A stretch of 64,000 bases of DNA from Streptomyces violaceoruber (lineage in GTDB: Bacteria > Actinomycetota > Actinomycetes > Streptomycetales > Streptomycetaceae): contig NZ_CP137734.1 of assembly GCF_033406955.1 (NCBI RefSeq), positions 248,001 through 312,000 of the forward strand. The letters are read 5' to 3'. Position numbers and translations under genes: made by a program. Below are positions 52,075 to 62,690 of the stretch, in pieces. Numbering within the stretch: the stretch's first letter is position 1; each line of letters starts with the position of its first letter. The notes beneath the pieces are model-generated. The model made no database searches, was not told the origin of the DNA, and worked only from the letters and a program-made list of their open reading frames with translations.

Positions 52075-53157
52075 GTGGACGTGGAGTTGCTGACCATAGG
52101 GGCGTTCGCGAAGGCGACCCGGCTGTCGCCGAAGGCGCTGCGGCTCTACGACGAGCTGGGCCTGCTGCCGCCCGCCCGCGTCGACCCGGTCACCGGCTAC
52201 CGCCGCTACGCCCCGGAACAGGTGCAACGGGCCCGGCTCGTGGCCTGGCTGCGCCGCCTGGGGATGCCGTTGGCCCGCATCCGGCACGTGTGCTCGCTGG
52301 ACGCGGGAGCGGCGGCCGGGGAGGTCCGTGCCTTCTGGGCACGGGCCGAGGCCGAGACCGCCGCCCGACGGGACCTGGCCGCCTTCCTCGTCGACCACCT
52401 GACCCGGAAGGATCCCGCCATGTCTGCCACCCCTCCCGCCCTGGGCATGCGCTACGCCGCCGCCTCCGACACCGGCCTGGTCCGCGAGAGCAACCAGGAC
52501 ACCGCCTACGCCGGTTCCCGCCTGCTGGCCGTCGCCGACGGCTTCGGCGACGAGGGCGCTCCGGCGAGCGCCGCCGCCGTCGAGTCGCTGCGGCGGCTGG
52601 AGAGCGGCGGTGTCCCGGCGGACGGTCTCCTCAACGTCCTCGCGGACGCGGTGGAGGAGGCCGAGCGGGCCGTGCACGACGCCGTGGGCTCCGGTCCCGC
52701 GCGGCAGCAGGCCGGTACGACCCTCACCGCGATGCTCTGGACGGGGTCGCAGCTGGGCCTCGTCCACATCGGCGACTCGCGCGTGTATCTGCTGCGCGAC
52801 GGGGAGCTGTTCCAGATCACGCACGACCACACCGTGGTGCAGTCGATGGTCGACGAGGGCCGCATCACGCCGGAGGAGGCCGCGTCCCACCCCCAGCGGT
52901 CGCTGCTGGTGCGGGCCCTGGGCCGGGGAGCCGACGCCACCGCGGAGATGCGTCTGCAGGACGCCCGGCCCGGGGACCGCTGCCTGCTCTGCTCCGACGG
53001 CCTGTCGGCGGTGGTGCCGGGCGAGGAGATCCGCCGGGTGCTGGCCGCCCCGGGTGAGCCCGGGGCGACCGTCCGGGAACTGGTGGCCCTCGCCAACGGG
53101 TCCGGCGGTCCCGACAACGTCAGCTGCGTCGTCGCCGACGTCGTGCCCGGGGCGTGA
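52075..53157 (+). CDS. MerR HTH fused to PP2C serine/threonine phosphatase
   Basis: A 360-residue fusion. Residues 4-75 are a MerR winged helix (TIGAFAKATRLSPKALRLYDELGLLPPARVDPVTGYRRY), 76-115 a helical linker, and 122-358 a PP2C domain with metal-binding motifs SDTGLVRESNQD, VADGFGDEG (Asp155), IGDSRVYLLRDG, CSDGLSAVV and GGPDNVSCVV. All catalytic Asp residues appear present. The frame is continuous without a stop between domains. It might dephosphorylate a partner in response to promoter binding, or use the phosphatase fold as a sensor. GTG at 52075 follows GAGGAGGAG. Confidence 0.88.
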   Translation: MDVELLTIGAFAKATRLSPKALRLYDELGLLPPARVDPVTGYRRYAPEQVQRARLVAWLRRLGMPLARIRHVCSLDAGAAAGEVRAFWARAEAETAARRDLAAFLVDHLTRKDPAMSATPPALGMRYAAASDTGLVRESNQDTAYAGSRLLAVADGFGDEGAPASAAAVESLRRLESGGVPADGLLNVLADAVEEAERAVHDAVGSGPARQQAGTTLTAMLWTGSQLGLVHIGDSRVYLLRDGELFQITHDHTVVQSMVDEGRITPEEAASHPQRSLLVRALGRGADATAEMRLQDARPGDRCLLCSDGLSAVVPGEEIRRVLAAPGEPGATVRELVALANGSGGPDNVSCVVADVVPGA

Positions 53158-53199
53158 CGCCGCCGGGCGCCGAGCCTTCACGCGGGCCGGCCCGGCCGC

Positions 53200-54300
53200 T
53201 CAGGGCGGTGCCGCCCCGACCGTGGCACGGTCGCTCCCGCCCTCGGAGAGGAAGGACGCGAGGGCCTGCCCCTCCGCGGCGACCTCGGCGCGCTCCGGCC
53301 GGGTGAGCCGGCGCAGCGGGGCGACGGTCACCGTGCCGTCCTTGACGGTCCAGGTCGCCGAGACCCTCCCGTCGACGAGGACGAAGCGGGCGCCGGTGAC
53401 CGACAGGCCGCGGTGCGGGTCGTCGATGATCCGGCCGCGGTCCTGGTAGCCGAGGACCGCGTTGTCGAAGGCGGGCAGGAACCGCACCGGTGCCGGGGTG
53501 CCGGGGTCGGGCCGCGGGGCGTCGGGCAGGTCCAGCAGTTCCCGGCCCCGCTCGTCGCGGAAGGAGACCAGTTCTCCGCGCACCGCCGCGACCGCGGCCG
53601 GCAGCCCCGCGAGCCCGCACCAGGCACGCAGGTCCGCCGAGGCGGCCGGCCCGAACGCGGCCAGGTAGCGCCGTACCAGCTCCTCCCCGACCGGATCGGT
53701 GCCCGGCGGGGCCGGCGGGTCCACCTCGCGGCCCAGCCAGTCGGCCACCGGGGCGTTGCGTACCCCGGCCCTGGTGCGCCACAGTCCGCGCGGCGGCAAC
53801 TGCACCGTCGGGATCAGCGCGGCGACCAGCAGCTCCCCCAGCGGCCGCGGTCCCGCGTCCGGCCACCGCGCGGCCACGGCGCGGGCGAGGTCCCCCATCG
53901 AGCGGGGCTCGCCGTCGGCCAGGACCGCGCGGCCCGCCGCCGCGAGCTCGTCGAGGTCGACCCCGGCGAGCTCGCGGCGGTAGGTGCCGAGGACGCGTCC
54001 GCGCAGCATGGCGTCGTGGCGCGACCGCCAGGCCAGTACGTCCTCGGCGGTGACGAGATGGACGGTGCGGCGCATCAGGTGGGTCCGCACCACCCGACGC
54101 CCGGTCAGCAGGTCGTCGAGCGCCCGCGGGGCGAAGTCGCGCAGCCGCGACCACAGCCCGACGAACGGTTCCTGCGGCTCCTGTGCCTGCATGCCGCCGA
54201 GGTGCGCGACGGCGCCGAGCACCGGGTGGTCCGCGCGGTCGAGCAGCAACTGCCGGGCGAGGGCCGCCCGGTTCAGCGACCGGGCGTCGAGCACGCTCAC
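53200..54300 (-). CDS. Winged-helix DNA glycosylase-like protein (AlkZ/YcaQ, HTH_42)
   Basis: A 366-residue protein of the HTH_42 superfamily, which includes AlkZ, the glycosylase that unhooks bulky azinomycin-type adducts and crosslinks. The catalytic-type QxQ motif is Gln38-Ala-Gln40 in GGMQAQEPQEP, and VRTHLMRRTVHLVTAEDVLAWR is the family core. The C-terminal beta domain is present. It may repair damage from a natural product genotoxin; many homologues have no known role. GTG at 54300 overlaps the stop of the VOC gene (GTGA), so the two are coupled. Confidence 0.85.
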   Translation of the reverse strand: MSVLDARSLNRAALARQLLLDRADHPVLGAVAHLGGMQAQEPQEPFVGLWSRLRDFAPRALDDLLTGRRVVRTHLMRRTVHLVTAEDVLAWRSRHDAMLRGRVLGTYRRELAGVDLDELAAAGRAVLADGEPRSMGDLARAVAARWPDAGPRPLGELLVAALIPTVQLPPRGLWRTRAGVRNAPVADWLGREVDPPAPPGTDPVGEELVRRYLAAFGPAASADLRAWCGLAGLPAAVAAVRGELVSFRDERGRELLDLPDAPRPDPGTPAPVRFLPAFDNAVLGYQDRGRIIDDPHRGLSVTGARFVLVDGRVSATWTVKDGTVTVAPLRRLTRPERAEVAAEGQALASFLSEGGSDRATVGAAPP

Positions 54301-54719
54301 GCGTTGTACTCGCTCACGACGTCCAGGACCCAGGTGACGCCGAACCGGTCCCGCAGCATGCCGTACAGGGGCGCCCACGGGGCGGCCCCGAGCGGCCGCA
54401 GGACGGTCGCGTCCTCGGCCAGCCTCTCCCAGTACGCGGTGATCTCCTCGGTGGTCTCACCCCGGACGGAGACGAAGAACGCGTTCTCGCCCTGGTGGTA
54501 GGGCAGGTCGGACGGCACGTCGTAGGCCATCACGCTCGGGCCGTCGGCGGTGGACACCTGGCCGAACATCACCTGGTCGGCCGCGGCGGGATCCCGGACG
54601 TCGCCGGCGTCCTTGTACGTCACCACTGTCAGGTCCCCGCCGAACGCGGCCCGGTAGAAGGTGAGGGCTTCGCGGGCGTCGCCGCGGAAGGTGAGGTGGG
54701 TCACGGCTTTGGCGGTCAC
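54297..54719 (-). CDS. VOC-family protein (PhnB-like)
   Basis: A 140-residue glyoxalase/dioxygenase-fold protein of the PhnB/3-demethylubiquinone type (HLTFRGDAREALTFYRAAFGGDL, DRFGVTWVLDV). The typical vicinal-oxygen-chelate metal ligands are only partly recognisable. It may bind or modify a small molecule, or confer resistance by sequestration. AAGGAG lies 6 nt before the GTG at 54719. It is coupled to the AlkZ-like gene and divergent from a WYL regulator. Confidence 0.85.
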   Translation of the reverse strand: MTAKAVTHLTFRGDAREALTFYRAAFGGDLTVVTYKDAGDVRDPAAADQVMFGQVSTADGPSVMAYDVPSDLPYHQGENAFFVSVRGETTEEITAYWERLAEDATVLRPLGAAPWAPLYGMLRDRFGVTWVLDVVSEYNA

Positions 54720-54851
54720 GACGGGCTCCTTGTCATCACGGGGGACGGCCCCGCGGTGCGGGCCGTCGCGGGACCGGTCCGGCCCCGCGGTGCCCACTCT
54801 GCTTCAGGTAGCGGTCAGGTTGTGGCCGCTATGTGCGCCAGCATGGTGGTC

Positions 54852-55853
54852 ATGCAGAAGACCTCGGCCCGGCTGCTGTCCCTGCTCTCGCTGCTCCAGG
54901 CCCGCCGGGACTGGCCCGGCGCGGTGCTCGCCGAGCGGCTGGACGTCAGCGCGCGCACGCTGCGCCGCGACGTCGACCGGCTGCGGGAGCTGGGCTACCC
55001 CGTCCGGGCGGTGAAGGGCCCCGACGGCGGCTACCGCCTGGACGCCGGGACGCGGTTGCCCCCGCTGCTCTTCGACGACGAGCAGGCGGTCGCCCTCGCG
55101 GTCGCGCTGCGGACCGCCGCGGCCACCGGCGCCGGGATCGAGGACGGGGCCGAGCGCGCCCTGACCACGCTGCGCCAGCTCATGCCCGCCCGGCTGCGGC
55201 ACCGGATCGACGCCCTCGAGGTCACCTCCGTCACACGGTCCGCGCCCCGGCCGCAGCCCCAGACGGACACCGGGGTCCTGATGGCGCTCAGCGCCGCCGT
55301 CCAGGCACGCGAGGTGCTGCGCTTCGACCATGCCCCGGCCCGCGCCGCGGCCACCGCAGCCGAGGAGGCGCCGCCCCCGCGCCGGGTGGAGCCGCACCAT
55401 CTCGTCGCCCGGGGTGGGCGCTGGTACCTGGTCGCCTGGGACCTGGACCGCGAGGACTGGCGGGTCTTCCGCGCCGACCGGATCACCCCGCGCACGCCCA
55501 CCGGACCGCGCTTCACGCCCCGGGAGCTGCCCGGCGGGGACGTGGCCGCCTTCCTGACCGGCAGGTTCCGCGGCTCGGACGGCTCCGGGGACTGGCCCTG
55601 CCGCGGCACGGCCGTACTCCGCCTGCCCGCGTCCGCGGTGTCCCCGCACGCCGCCGACGGGACGGTCGAGGAGCTGGGTCCCGACCGTTGCCGGCTCACC
55701 ATGGGCGCCTGGTCGTGGCCCTCGCTCGCGGCCGCCTTCTGCCTCTACGACGCCGACATCGAGGTGGTCGGCCCGCCCGCGCTCGAGGAGGCGTTCGCCG
55801 GGCTGGCCGACCGCTGTGCCGGGGCCGTCGCGAAGCGGCCCCGGCGACGGTGA
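54852..55853 (+). CDS. WYL-domain transcriptional regulator (YafY/DeoR-type HTH)
   Basis: A 333-residue regulator. The HTH_11 domain lies at about 4-60 (LLSLLSLLQARRDWPGAVLAERLDVSARTLRRDVDRLRELGY) and the WYL domain at about 140-230 (VEPHHLVARGGRWYLVAWDLDREDWRVFRADRI), followed by the WCX C-terminal extension. It probably regulates the divergent VOC/AlkZ-like pair. ATG 54852 gives the family's usual N-terminus; ATGs at 54831 and 54843 are alternatives because none has a strong ribosome site. Confidence 0.88.
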   Translation: MQKTSARLLSLLSLLQARRDWPGAVLAERLDVSARTLRRDVDRLRELGYPVRAVKGPDGGYRLDAGTRLPPLLFDDEQAVALAVALRTAAATGAGIEDGAERALTTLRQLMPARLRHRIDALEVTSVTRSAPRPQPQTDTGVLMALSAAVQAREVLRFDHAPARAAATAAEEAPPPRRVEPHHLVARGGRWYLVAWDLDREDWRVFRADRITPRTPTGPRFTPRELPGGDVAAFLTGRFRGSDGSGDWPCRGTAVLRLPASAVSPHAADGTVEELGPDRCRLTMGAWSWPSLAAAFCLYDADIEVVGPPALEEAFAGLADRCAGAVAKRPRRR

Positions 55854-55864
55854 ACGCCGGGGCC
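55837..55864. terminator. 10-bp hairpin between convergent WYL and MFS genes
   Basis: GGCCCCGGCG (55837-55846) pairs with CGCCGGGGCC (55855-55864) around an 8-nt loop. It overlaps the WYL gene's last codons and lies just before the end of the MFS gene, so it could serve both directions. Confidence 0.55.
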
Positions 55865-55868
55865 CGGG

Positions 55869-57116
55869 TCACACCCGCTGGGCCCGCTCCAGGTTCGCGG
55901 TCTCGCTGGCCGGGCCGCCGCCCGTCACGACGCGCGACCGGGTGTGCAGCCGCAGGGAGACGGCGACGAAGGCGATCGCGACCAGGGTCATCGCCCCGCC
56001 CGCCCAGGCGGTGGCCTCGTAGCCGAGGTCCGCGTCGATCACCGTGCCGCCGAGCCAGGGCCCGCCGGTGTTGCCCAGGTTGAACGCGGCGGTCGTCGTC
56101 GCGCCCGCGAGGGTGGGGGCGGCACCGGCGACGTTGAACATGCGCGCGTTGAGCGCGGGCGCCGTGTAGAACGCGGAGACCCCGAGCAGCAGCGACAGGA
56201 CGATCACGACGGCGGGGCTGGAGGCGAACAGCGCGAGGGCGGCCAGCAGCACCGTCGAGGCGGTGATGCCGGAGAGCAGTACGCCGAACAGGTGGGCGTC
56301 GGCGACCCGGCCGCCGATCGTCGTGCCGATGAGCGCGCCGACGCCGAACAGCGCCAGCACGGTCGGTACCCATCCGTCCGCCAGTCCGGCGACGTCGGTG
56401 AGCAGCGGGGCGAGGTAGGAGAAGGCGCAGAAGACGCCGCCGGCGGCGAGCGCGGTCACGACGATGGACAGCCAGACCTGGCGGTCCCGGTAGATCGCCA
56501 GCTCGCCCCGCAGCCGGGGCCGCCGCTCGGGCAGCGGGATGCGGGGGATGAGGGTCACCACGCCGACGAGCGCGACGGCGGACGCGCCGCCCACGGCCCA
56601 GAACGCGGACCGCCAGCCCAGGTGCTCGCCGAGGAAGGCGCCCGCCGGGACGCCGAGGACGTTGGCTATGGACAGTCCGCCGATCATCACGGCCATCGCG
56701 CGGGCCCGCGCGGTCACCGGCACCATCGCGATGGCCACGGCCGCGCCCACCGCCCAGAAGCCGGCGCAGGCGAGCGCGCTGACGACCCGCGAGACGAACA
56801 GGACCTCGTAGCTCGTCGCGAGCGCGCCCGCGACCTGGCCGACGCCGAACACCGAGATCAGCGCGACCAGCGTGGTCTTGCGGGGCAGGCGCAGGGTCGC
56901 CACGGCCAGCAGCGGCGCGCCGACCACCATGCCGATCGCGAACGCCGATATCAGCAGCCCGGCTCGCGGGATCGACACGTCCATGTCGTCGGCGATGGGC
57001 GGCAGCAGTCCGGAGAGCATGAACTCGCTGGTGCCGAGGGCGAAGACGGACAGGCCGAGGATGTAGACGGCGAGCGGCATGCGTCCGGCCGTGGACCGTG
57101 GGGAAGAGTCGGGCAT
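55869..57116 (-). CDS. MFS drug exporter, DHA1 group (chloramphenicol-exporter-like)
   Basis: A 415-residue 12-helix transporter. VYILGLSVFALGTSEFMLSGLLPPIADDMDVSIPRAGLLISAFAIGMVVGAPLLA matches the Cmx/CmrA/CmlR exporter group in the first two helices and loop, and the antiporter motif C region (GGLSIANVLGVPAGAFLGEHLGWR) is present. It should export a hydrophobic drug or metabolite by proton antiport. The ATG at 57116 is used; downstream ATG 57080 would start directly at helix 1 and cannot be excluded, since TTGACA lies just before 57116 and neither start has a clear ribosome site. Confidence 0.87.
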   Translation of the reverse strand: MPDSSPRSTAGRMPLAVYILGLSVFALGTSEFMLSGLLPPIADDMDVSIPRAGLLISAFAIGMVVGAPLLAVATLRLPRKTTLVALISVFGVGQVAGALATSYEVLFVSRVVSALACAGFWAVGAAVAIAMVPVTARARAMAVMIGGLSIANVLGVPAGAFLGEHLGWRSAFWAVGGASAVALVGVVTLIPRIPLPERRPRLRGELAIYRDRQVWLSIVVTALAAGGVFCAFSYLAPLLTDVAGLADGWVPTVLALFGVGALIGTTIGGRVADAHLFGVLLSGITASTVLLAALALFASSPAVVIVLSLLLGVSAFYTAPALNARMFNVAGAAPTLAGATTTAAFNLGNTGGPWLGGTVIDADLGYEATAWAGGAMTLVAIAFVAVSLRLHTRSRVVTGGGPASETANLERAQRV

Positions 57117-57179
57117 GACAGGTGTCAACGGGGCCCCGCTTCCCGCCATTCCCGCGGCGGGGCCCGTCTCACGATGCGG

Positions 57180-59474
57180 CTACGGGGTCACGCGCTCCAG
57201 CCGGACGACGATGCCCTTGGAGGTGGGCTGGTTGCTGATGTCGGCGACGCTGTCCAGCGGGACCAGGACCTGGGTCTCCGGGTAGTACGCGGCGGCGGAC
57301 CCGCGGGCGGTGGGGTACGGGACCACCTCGAAGCCCTCGGCGCGCCGCTCGGTGTCGTCGTGCCAGACGCCGACGACGTCGACCCGGTCGCCCCCCGCCA
57401 GGGACAGGGCGCTCAGGTCGTCCGGGTTGACCATGACCACCCGGCGGCTGCCGTGGATGCCCCGGTAGCGGTCGTTCAGGGTGTAGGGGATGGTGTTCCA
57501 CTGGTCGTGGGAGCGCAGGGTCTGCAGCAGCAGGTGGCCCTCGGGCACGTCGGGCACGCTCCAGGTGTTGCGGGTGAACACGGCCTTGCCGGTGGCGGTG
57601 CGGTAGACGCCCTCGTTGACGGGATTGGGCAGCCGGATGCCGCCGGGGCGGGCCACGCGCCGGTTGAAGTCGTACAGGCCCGGCACGATCCGGGAGATCC
57701 GGTCGCGGATCGTGCCGTAGTCGGCCTCGAACTCCTCCCAGCGCACGTTCCCGGGGCCCGCGCCGAGGGTGCGGCGGGCGAGCCGGCACAGGATGGCGAC
57801 CTCGCTGAGCAGCAGGGGCGAGGCCGGCTTGAGCCGTCCCCGGGAGGTGTGCACCTCGCTCATCGAGTTCTCCACCGTGACGAACTGCTCGCCGCCCGCC
57901 TGGTGGTCGCGCTCGGTCCGGCCGAGGGTGGGCAGGATCAGCGCGGTCTGCCCGCAGACGGTGTGCGACCCGTTGAGCTTGGTGGAGACGTGGGCGGTCA
58001 GGCGGCAGTTGCGCATGGCCTCCTCGGTGACCGCGCTGTCGGGGGCGGCCCGCACGAAGTTGCCCGCGACGCCGAGGAAGACCTTGATCCGGCCCTCCCG
58101 CATCGCCTTGATCGAGTCGACCGAGTCGAGCCCGTGGGCGCGCGGCGGGTCGAAGCCGAACTCGTCGCGCAGGGCGTCCAGGAAGGAGTCCGGCATCTGC
58201 TCCCAGATGCCCATGGTGCGGTCGCCCTGGACGTTGCTGTGGCCGCGCACCGGGCAGGCGCCGGCTCCGGCCCGGCCGAGGTTGCCGCGCAGCAGCAGGA
58301 AGTTGACGATCTCCCGGATGGTGGGCACGCCGTGTTTGTGCTGGGTGATGCCCATCGCCCAGCAGACGATGACCCGCTTGCTGCGCAGTACCTCGTCGCG
58401 GACCCGTTCGATCTCCTCGCGGGTCAGACCGGTGGTGGCGGTCACGTCGTCCCAGGAGGCCTGCCGGGCGTGCTCGGCGAACTCCTCGAAGCCGCTGGTG
58501 CTGTCGCGGATGAACGCGTGGTCCAGGACCGTGCCGGGCCGGGCGTCCTCGGCCTCGAGCAGCAGCCGGTTCAGTGCCTGGAACAGGGCGAGGTCGCCGC
58601 CGGGCCGGATGTGCAGGAACCGGTCGGCGATGCGGACGCCCTGGCCGATCACCCCACTGGCCTTCTGCGGGTTCCTGAACCGCAGCAGCCCCGCCTCCGG
58701 GAGCGGGTTGACGGCGACGATGCGGGCGCCGTTGCGCTTGGCCTGCTCCAGCGCGGACAGCTGCCGCGGGTGGTTGCTGCCGGGGTTCTGTCCCACCAGG
58801 AAGATGAGGTCGGCGTGGTGGAGGTCGTCGAGGCTGACGGTGCCCTTGCCGGTGCCGAGGGTCTCGTGCAGGGCGAAGCCGCTCGACTCGTGGCACATGT
58901 TGCTGCAGTCGGGCAGGTTGTTGGTGCCGTAGGCGCGGGCGAAGAGCTGCAGCACGAAGGCGGCTTCGTTGCTGACCCGGCCCGAGGTGTAGAAGACCGC
59001 CTCGTCGGGGCTGTCGAGCGCCTTCAGTTCCCCGGCGAGCAGGTCGAGGGCGTCGCGCCAGCTGATCGGCTCGTAGTGGTCGGAGCCGGGCCGCTTGACC
59101 ATCGGCTCGGTCAGGCGCCCCTGCTGGTTCAGCCACAGGTCGGAGCGCTGGGCCAGGTCAAAGACGGAGTGCTCGCGGAAGAAGTCCGCGGTGATCCGCC
59201 GTGTCGTCGCCTCGTCGTTGATGTGCTTGGCGCCGTTCTCGCAGTACTCGTTGCGGTGGCGGTGGCCGGGTGCGGGGTCCGCCCAGGCGCAGCCCGGGCA
59301 GTCGATTCCGTCGACCTGGTTCATGGTCAGCAGGTCCACCGCGGTTTCCTTCGGGGACGTCTGCGCCAGGGAGTACTCCAGTGCGTGCACCACGGCGGGC
59401 ACGCCCGCGGCCCAGGTCTTGGGCGGGGTGACGGTCAGGTCGTCCCGGGGTTCGTCCCTGGGCGGCTTCTTCAT
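57180..59474 (-). CDS. Molybdopterin oxidoreductase, FdhF/YdeP family
   Basis: A 764-residue cytoplasmic enzyme of the formate dehydrogenase-like YdeP group. The N-terminal Cys motif is CPGCAW (Cys59, Cys62) with Cys78, a possible Fe-S site. The Mo-bisMGD domains follow (about 120-600), including NMCHESSG, where the Cys could ligate Mo, and GQNPGSNHPRQL, GNLGRAGAGACPVRGHSNVQGDRT. The cofactor-binding C-terminal domain spans about 640-764. The physiological substrate of YdeP proteins is uncertain; an acid- or redox-stress role is discussed for relatives. It is downstream of the SRPBCC and Clp-like genes on the same strand. Confidence 0.88.
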   Translation of the reverse strand: MKKPPRDEPRDDLTVTPPKTWAAGVPAVVHALEYSLAQTSPKETAVDLLTMNQVDGIDCPGCAWADPAPGHRHRNEYCENGAKHINDEATTRRITADFFREHSVFDLAQRSDLWLNQQGRLTEPMVKRPGSDHYEPISWRDALDLLAGELKALDSPDEAVFYTSGRVSNEAAFVLQLFARAYGTNNLPDCSNMCHESSGFALHETLGTGKGTVSLDDLHHADLIFLVGQNPGSNHPRQLSALEQAKRNGARIVAVNPLPEAGLLRFRNPQKASGVIGQGVRIADRFLHIRPGGDLALFQALNRLLLEAEDARPGTVLDHAFIRDSTSGFEEFAEHARQASWDDVTATTGLTREEIERVRDEVLRSKRVIVCWAMGITQHKHGVPTIREIVNFLLLRGNLGRAGAGACPVRGHSNVQGDRTMGIWEQMPDSFLDALRDEFGFDPPRAHGLDSVDSIKAMREGRIKVFLGVAGNFVRAAPDSAVTEEAMRNCRLTAHVSTKLNGSHTVCGQTALILPTLGRTERDHQAGGEQFVTVENSMSEVHTSRGRLKPASPLLLSEVAILCRLARRTLGAGPGNVRWEEFEADYGTIRDRISRIVPGLYDFNRRVARPGGIRLPNPVNEGVYRTATGKAVFTRNTWSVPDVPEGHLLLQTLRSHDQWNTIPYTLNDRYRGIHGSRRVVMVNPDDLSALSLAGGDRVDVVGVWHDDTERRAEGFEVVPYPTARGSAAAYYPETQVLVPLDSVADISNQPTSKGIVVRLERVTP

Positions 59475-59537
59475 CGGGGGATCGCCTCTCGTTCGCTGTC
59501 TTCGGGGTACGGGGCCCGGGTACGGAGCCGGGTCCTC

Positions 59538-60052
59538 TCAGCCCACGGGCCAGACCGCCACCCGGCTGCGCGGCGGCTCCGGCTCCTCCGGCCGCACCTG
59601 GCCGTCGCGGATGGTTCCCCGCCAGGCGCCGCTCGCCTCCCCGTGTCCTTCGACGTACGCCTTGAAGTGCGCGAGTTCGCGCCGCACCACGCGGCCGGCC
59701 GCCCCGGGGACCAGGGCGAGTACGCCCGTGAGTCCGCGCGGCTCGGCCGACATCCGCACGGTCACCGAGGTGTGCTCCCCTTCGCCCGGCCGGAACGTCA
59801 CCTCGCCCCGGTGGCCGTGGCGCTGCCCGAGGCTGCGCCAGGTCAGGTGCGAGTCGGGCACCTGGTCCACGATCTCGGTCGCGAACTCCCGGCGGAGGGG
59901 GCCGAGTCCGACGACCCACAGGGTCACGGCGGGCCTGACCTGTTCGACGCGCTTGACGGTGGTCATGAACCGCGGGAAGCACTCGAACTGGGTCCACTGG
60001 TCGTACGCGGTGCGCACCGGTACGGCGATCTCGATCGTTTCCTCGACGGTGC

Positions 60053-60056
<4 letters not shown>
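59538..60056 (-). CDS. SRPBCC-family (polyketide cyclase/dehydrase-like) protein
   Basis: A 172-residue START-like helix-grip protein. ETIEIAVPVRTAYDQWTQFECFPRFMTTVKRVEQV and VTFRPGEGEHTSVTVRM fit the cyclase/coenzyme Q-binding group; the last 30 residues are a disordered Pro/Arg-rich tail. Such proteins bind hydrophobic ligands or membranes. Its ATG overlaps the stop of the Clp-like gene (ATGA), an unusual pairing that suggests a common stress role. No catalytic residue can be assigned. Confidence 0.85.
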
Positions 60057-62566
<2,510 letters not shown>

Positions 62567-62618
62567 GACAGCTCCCGGGGCGGTGGCGAATCGCTTCAAC
62601 CGAAACCCCATGTCGGCG

Positions 62619-62634
62619 GCTCCGCAAGCGGAGC
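62619..62634. promoter_or_regulatory. Palindrome in the divergent clp-like/ligA promoter region
   Basis: GCTCCGC-AA-GCGGAGC is a 16-bp inverted repeat with 7-bp arms between the divergent genes. It is unlike the HAIR or CIRCE elements that usually control clp genes, so another regulator or an mRNA hairpin is possible. Confidence 0.35.
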
Positions 62635-62690
62635 GGCCGCCGCGCGGCGGCGCGGACCCGTTGTCAGTGGTGGGCGGCATGATTCGGGCC

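Noticed and set aside
62567..62690. HAIR or CIRCE heat-shock element before the Clp-like gene
   Set aside because: Neither CTTGAGT-N7-ACTCAAG nor the CIRCE repeat is present; only a short GC-rich palindrome was found.
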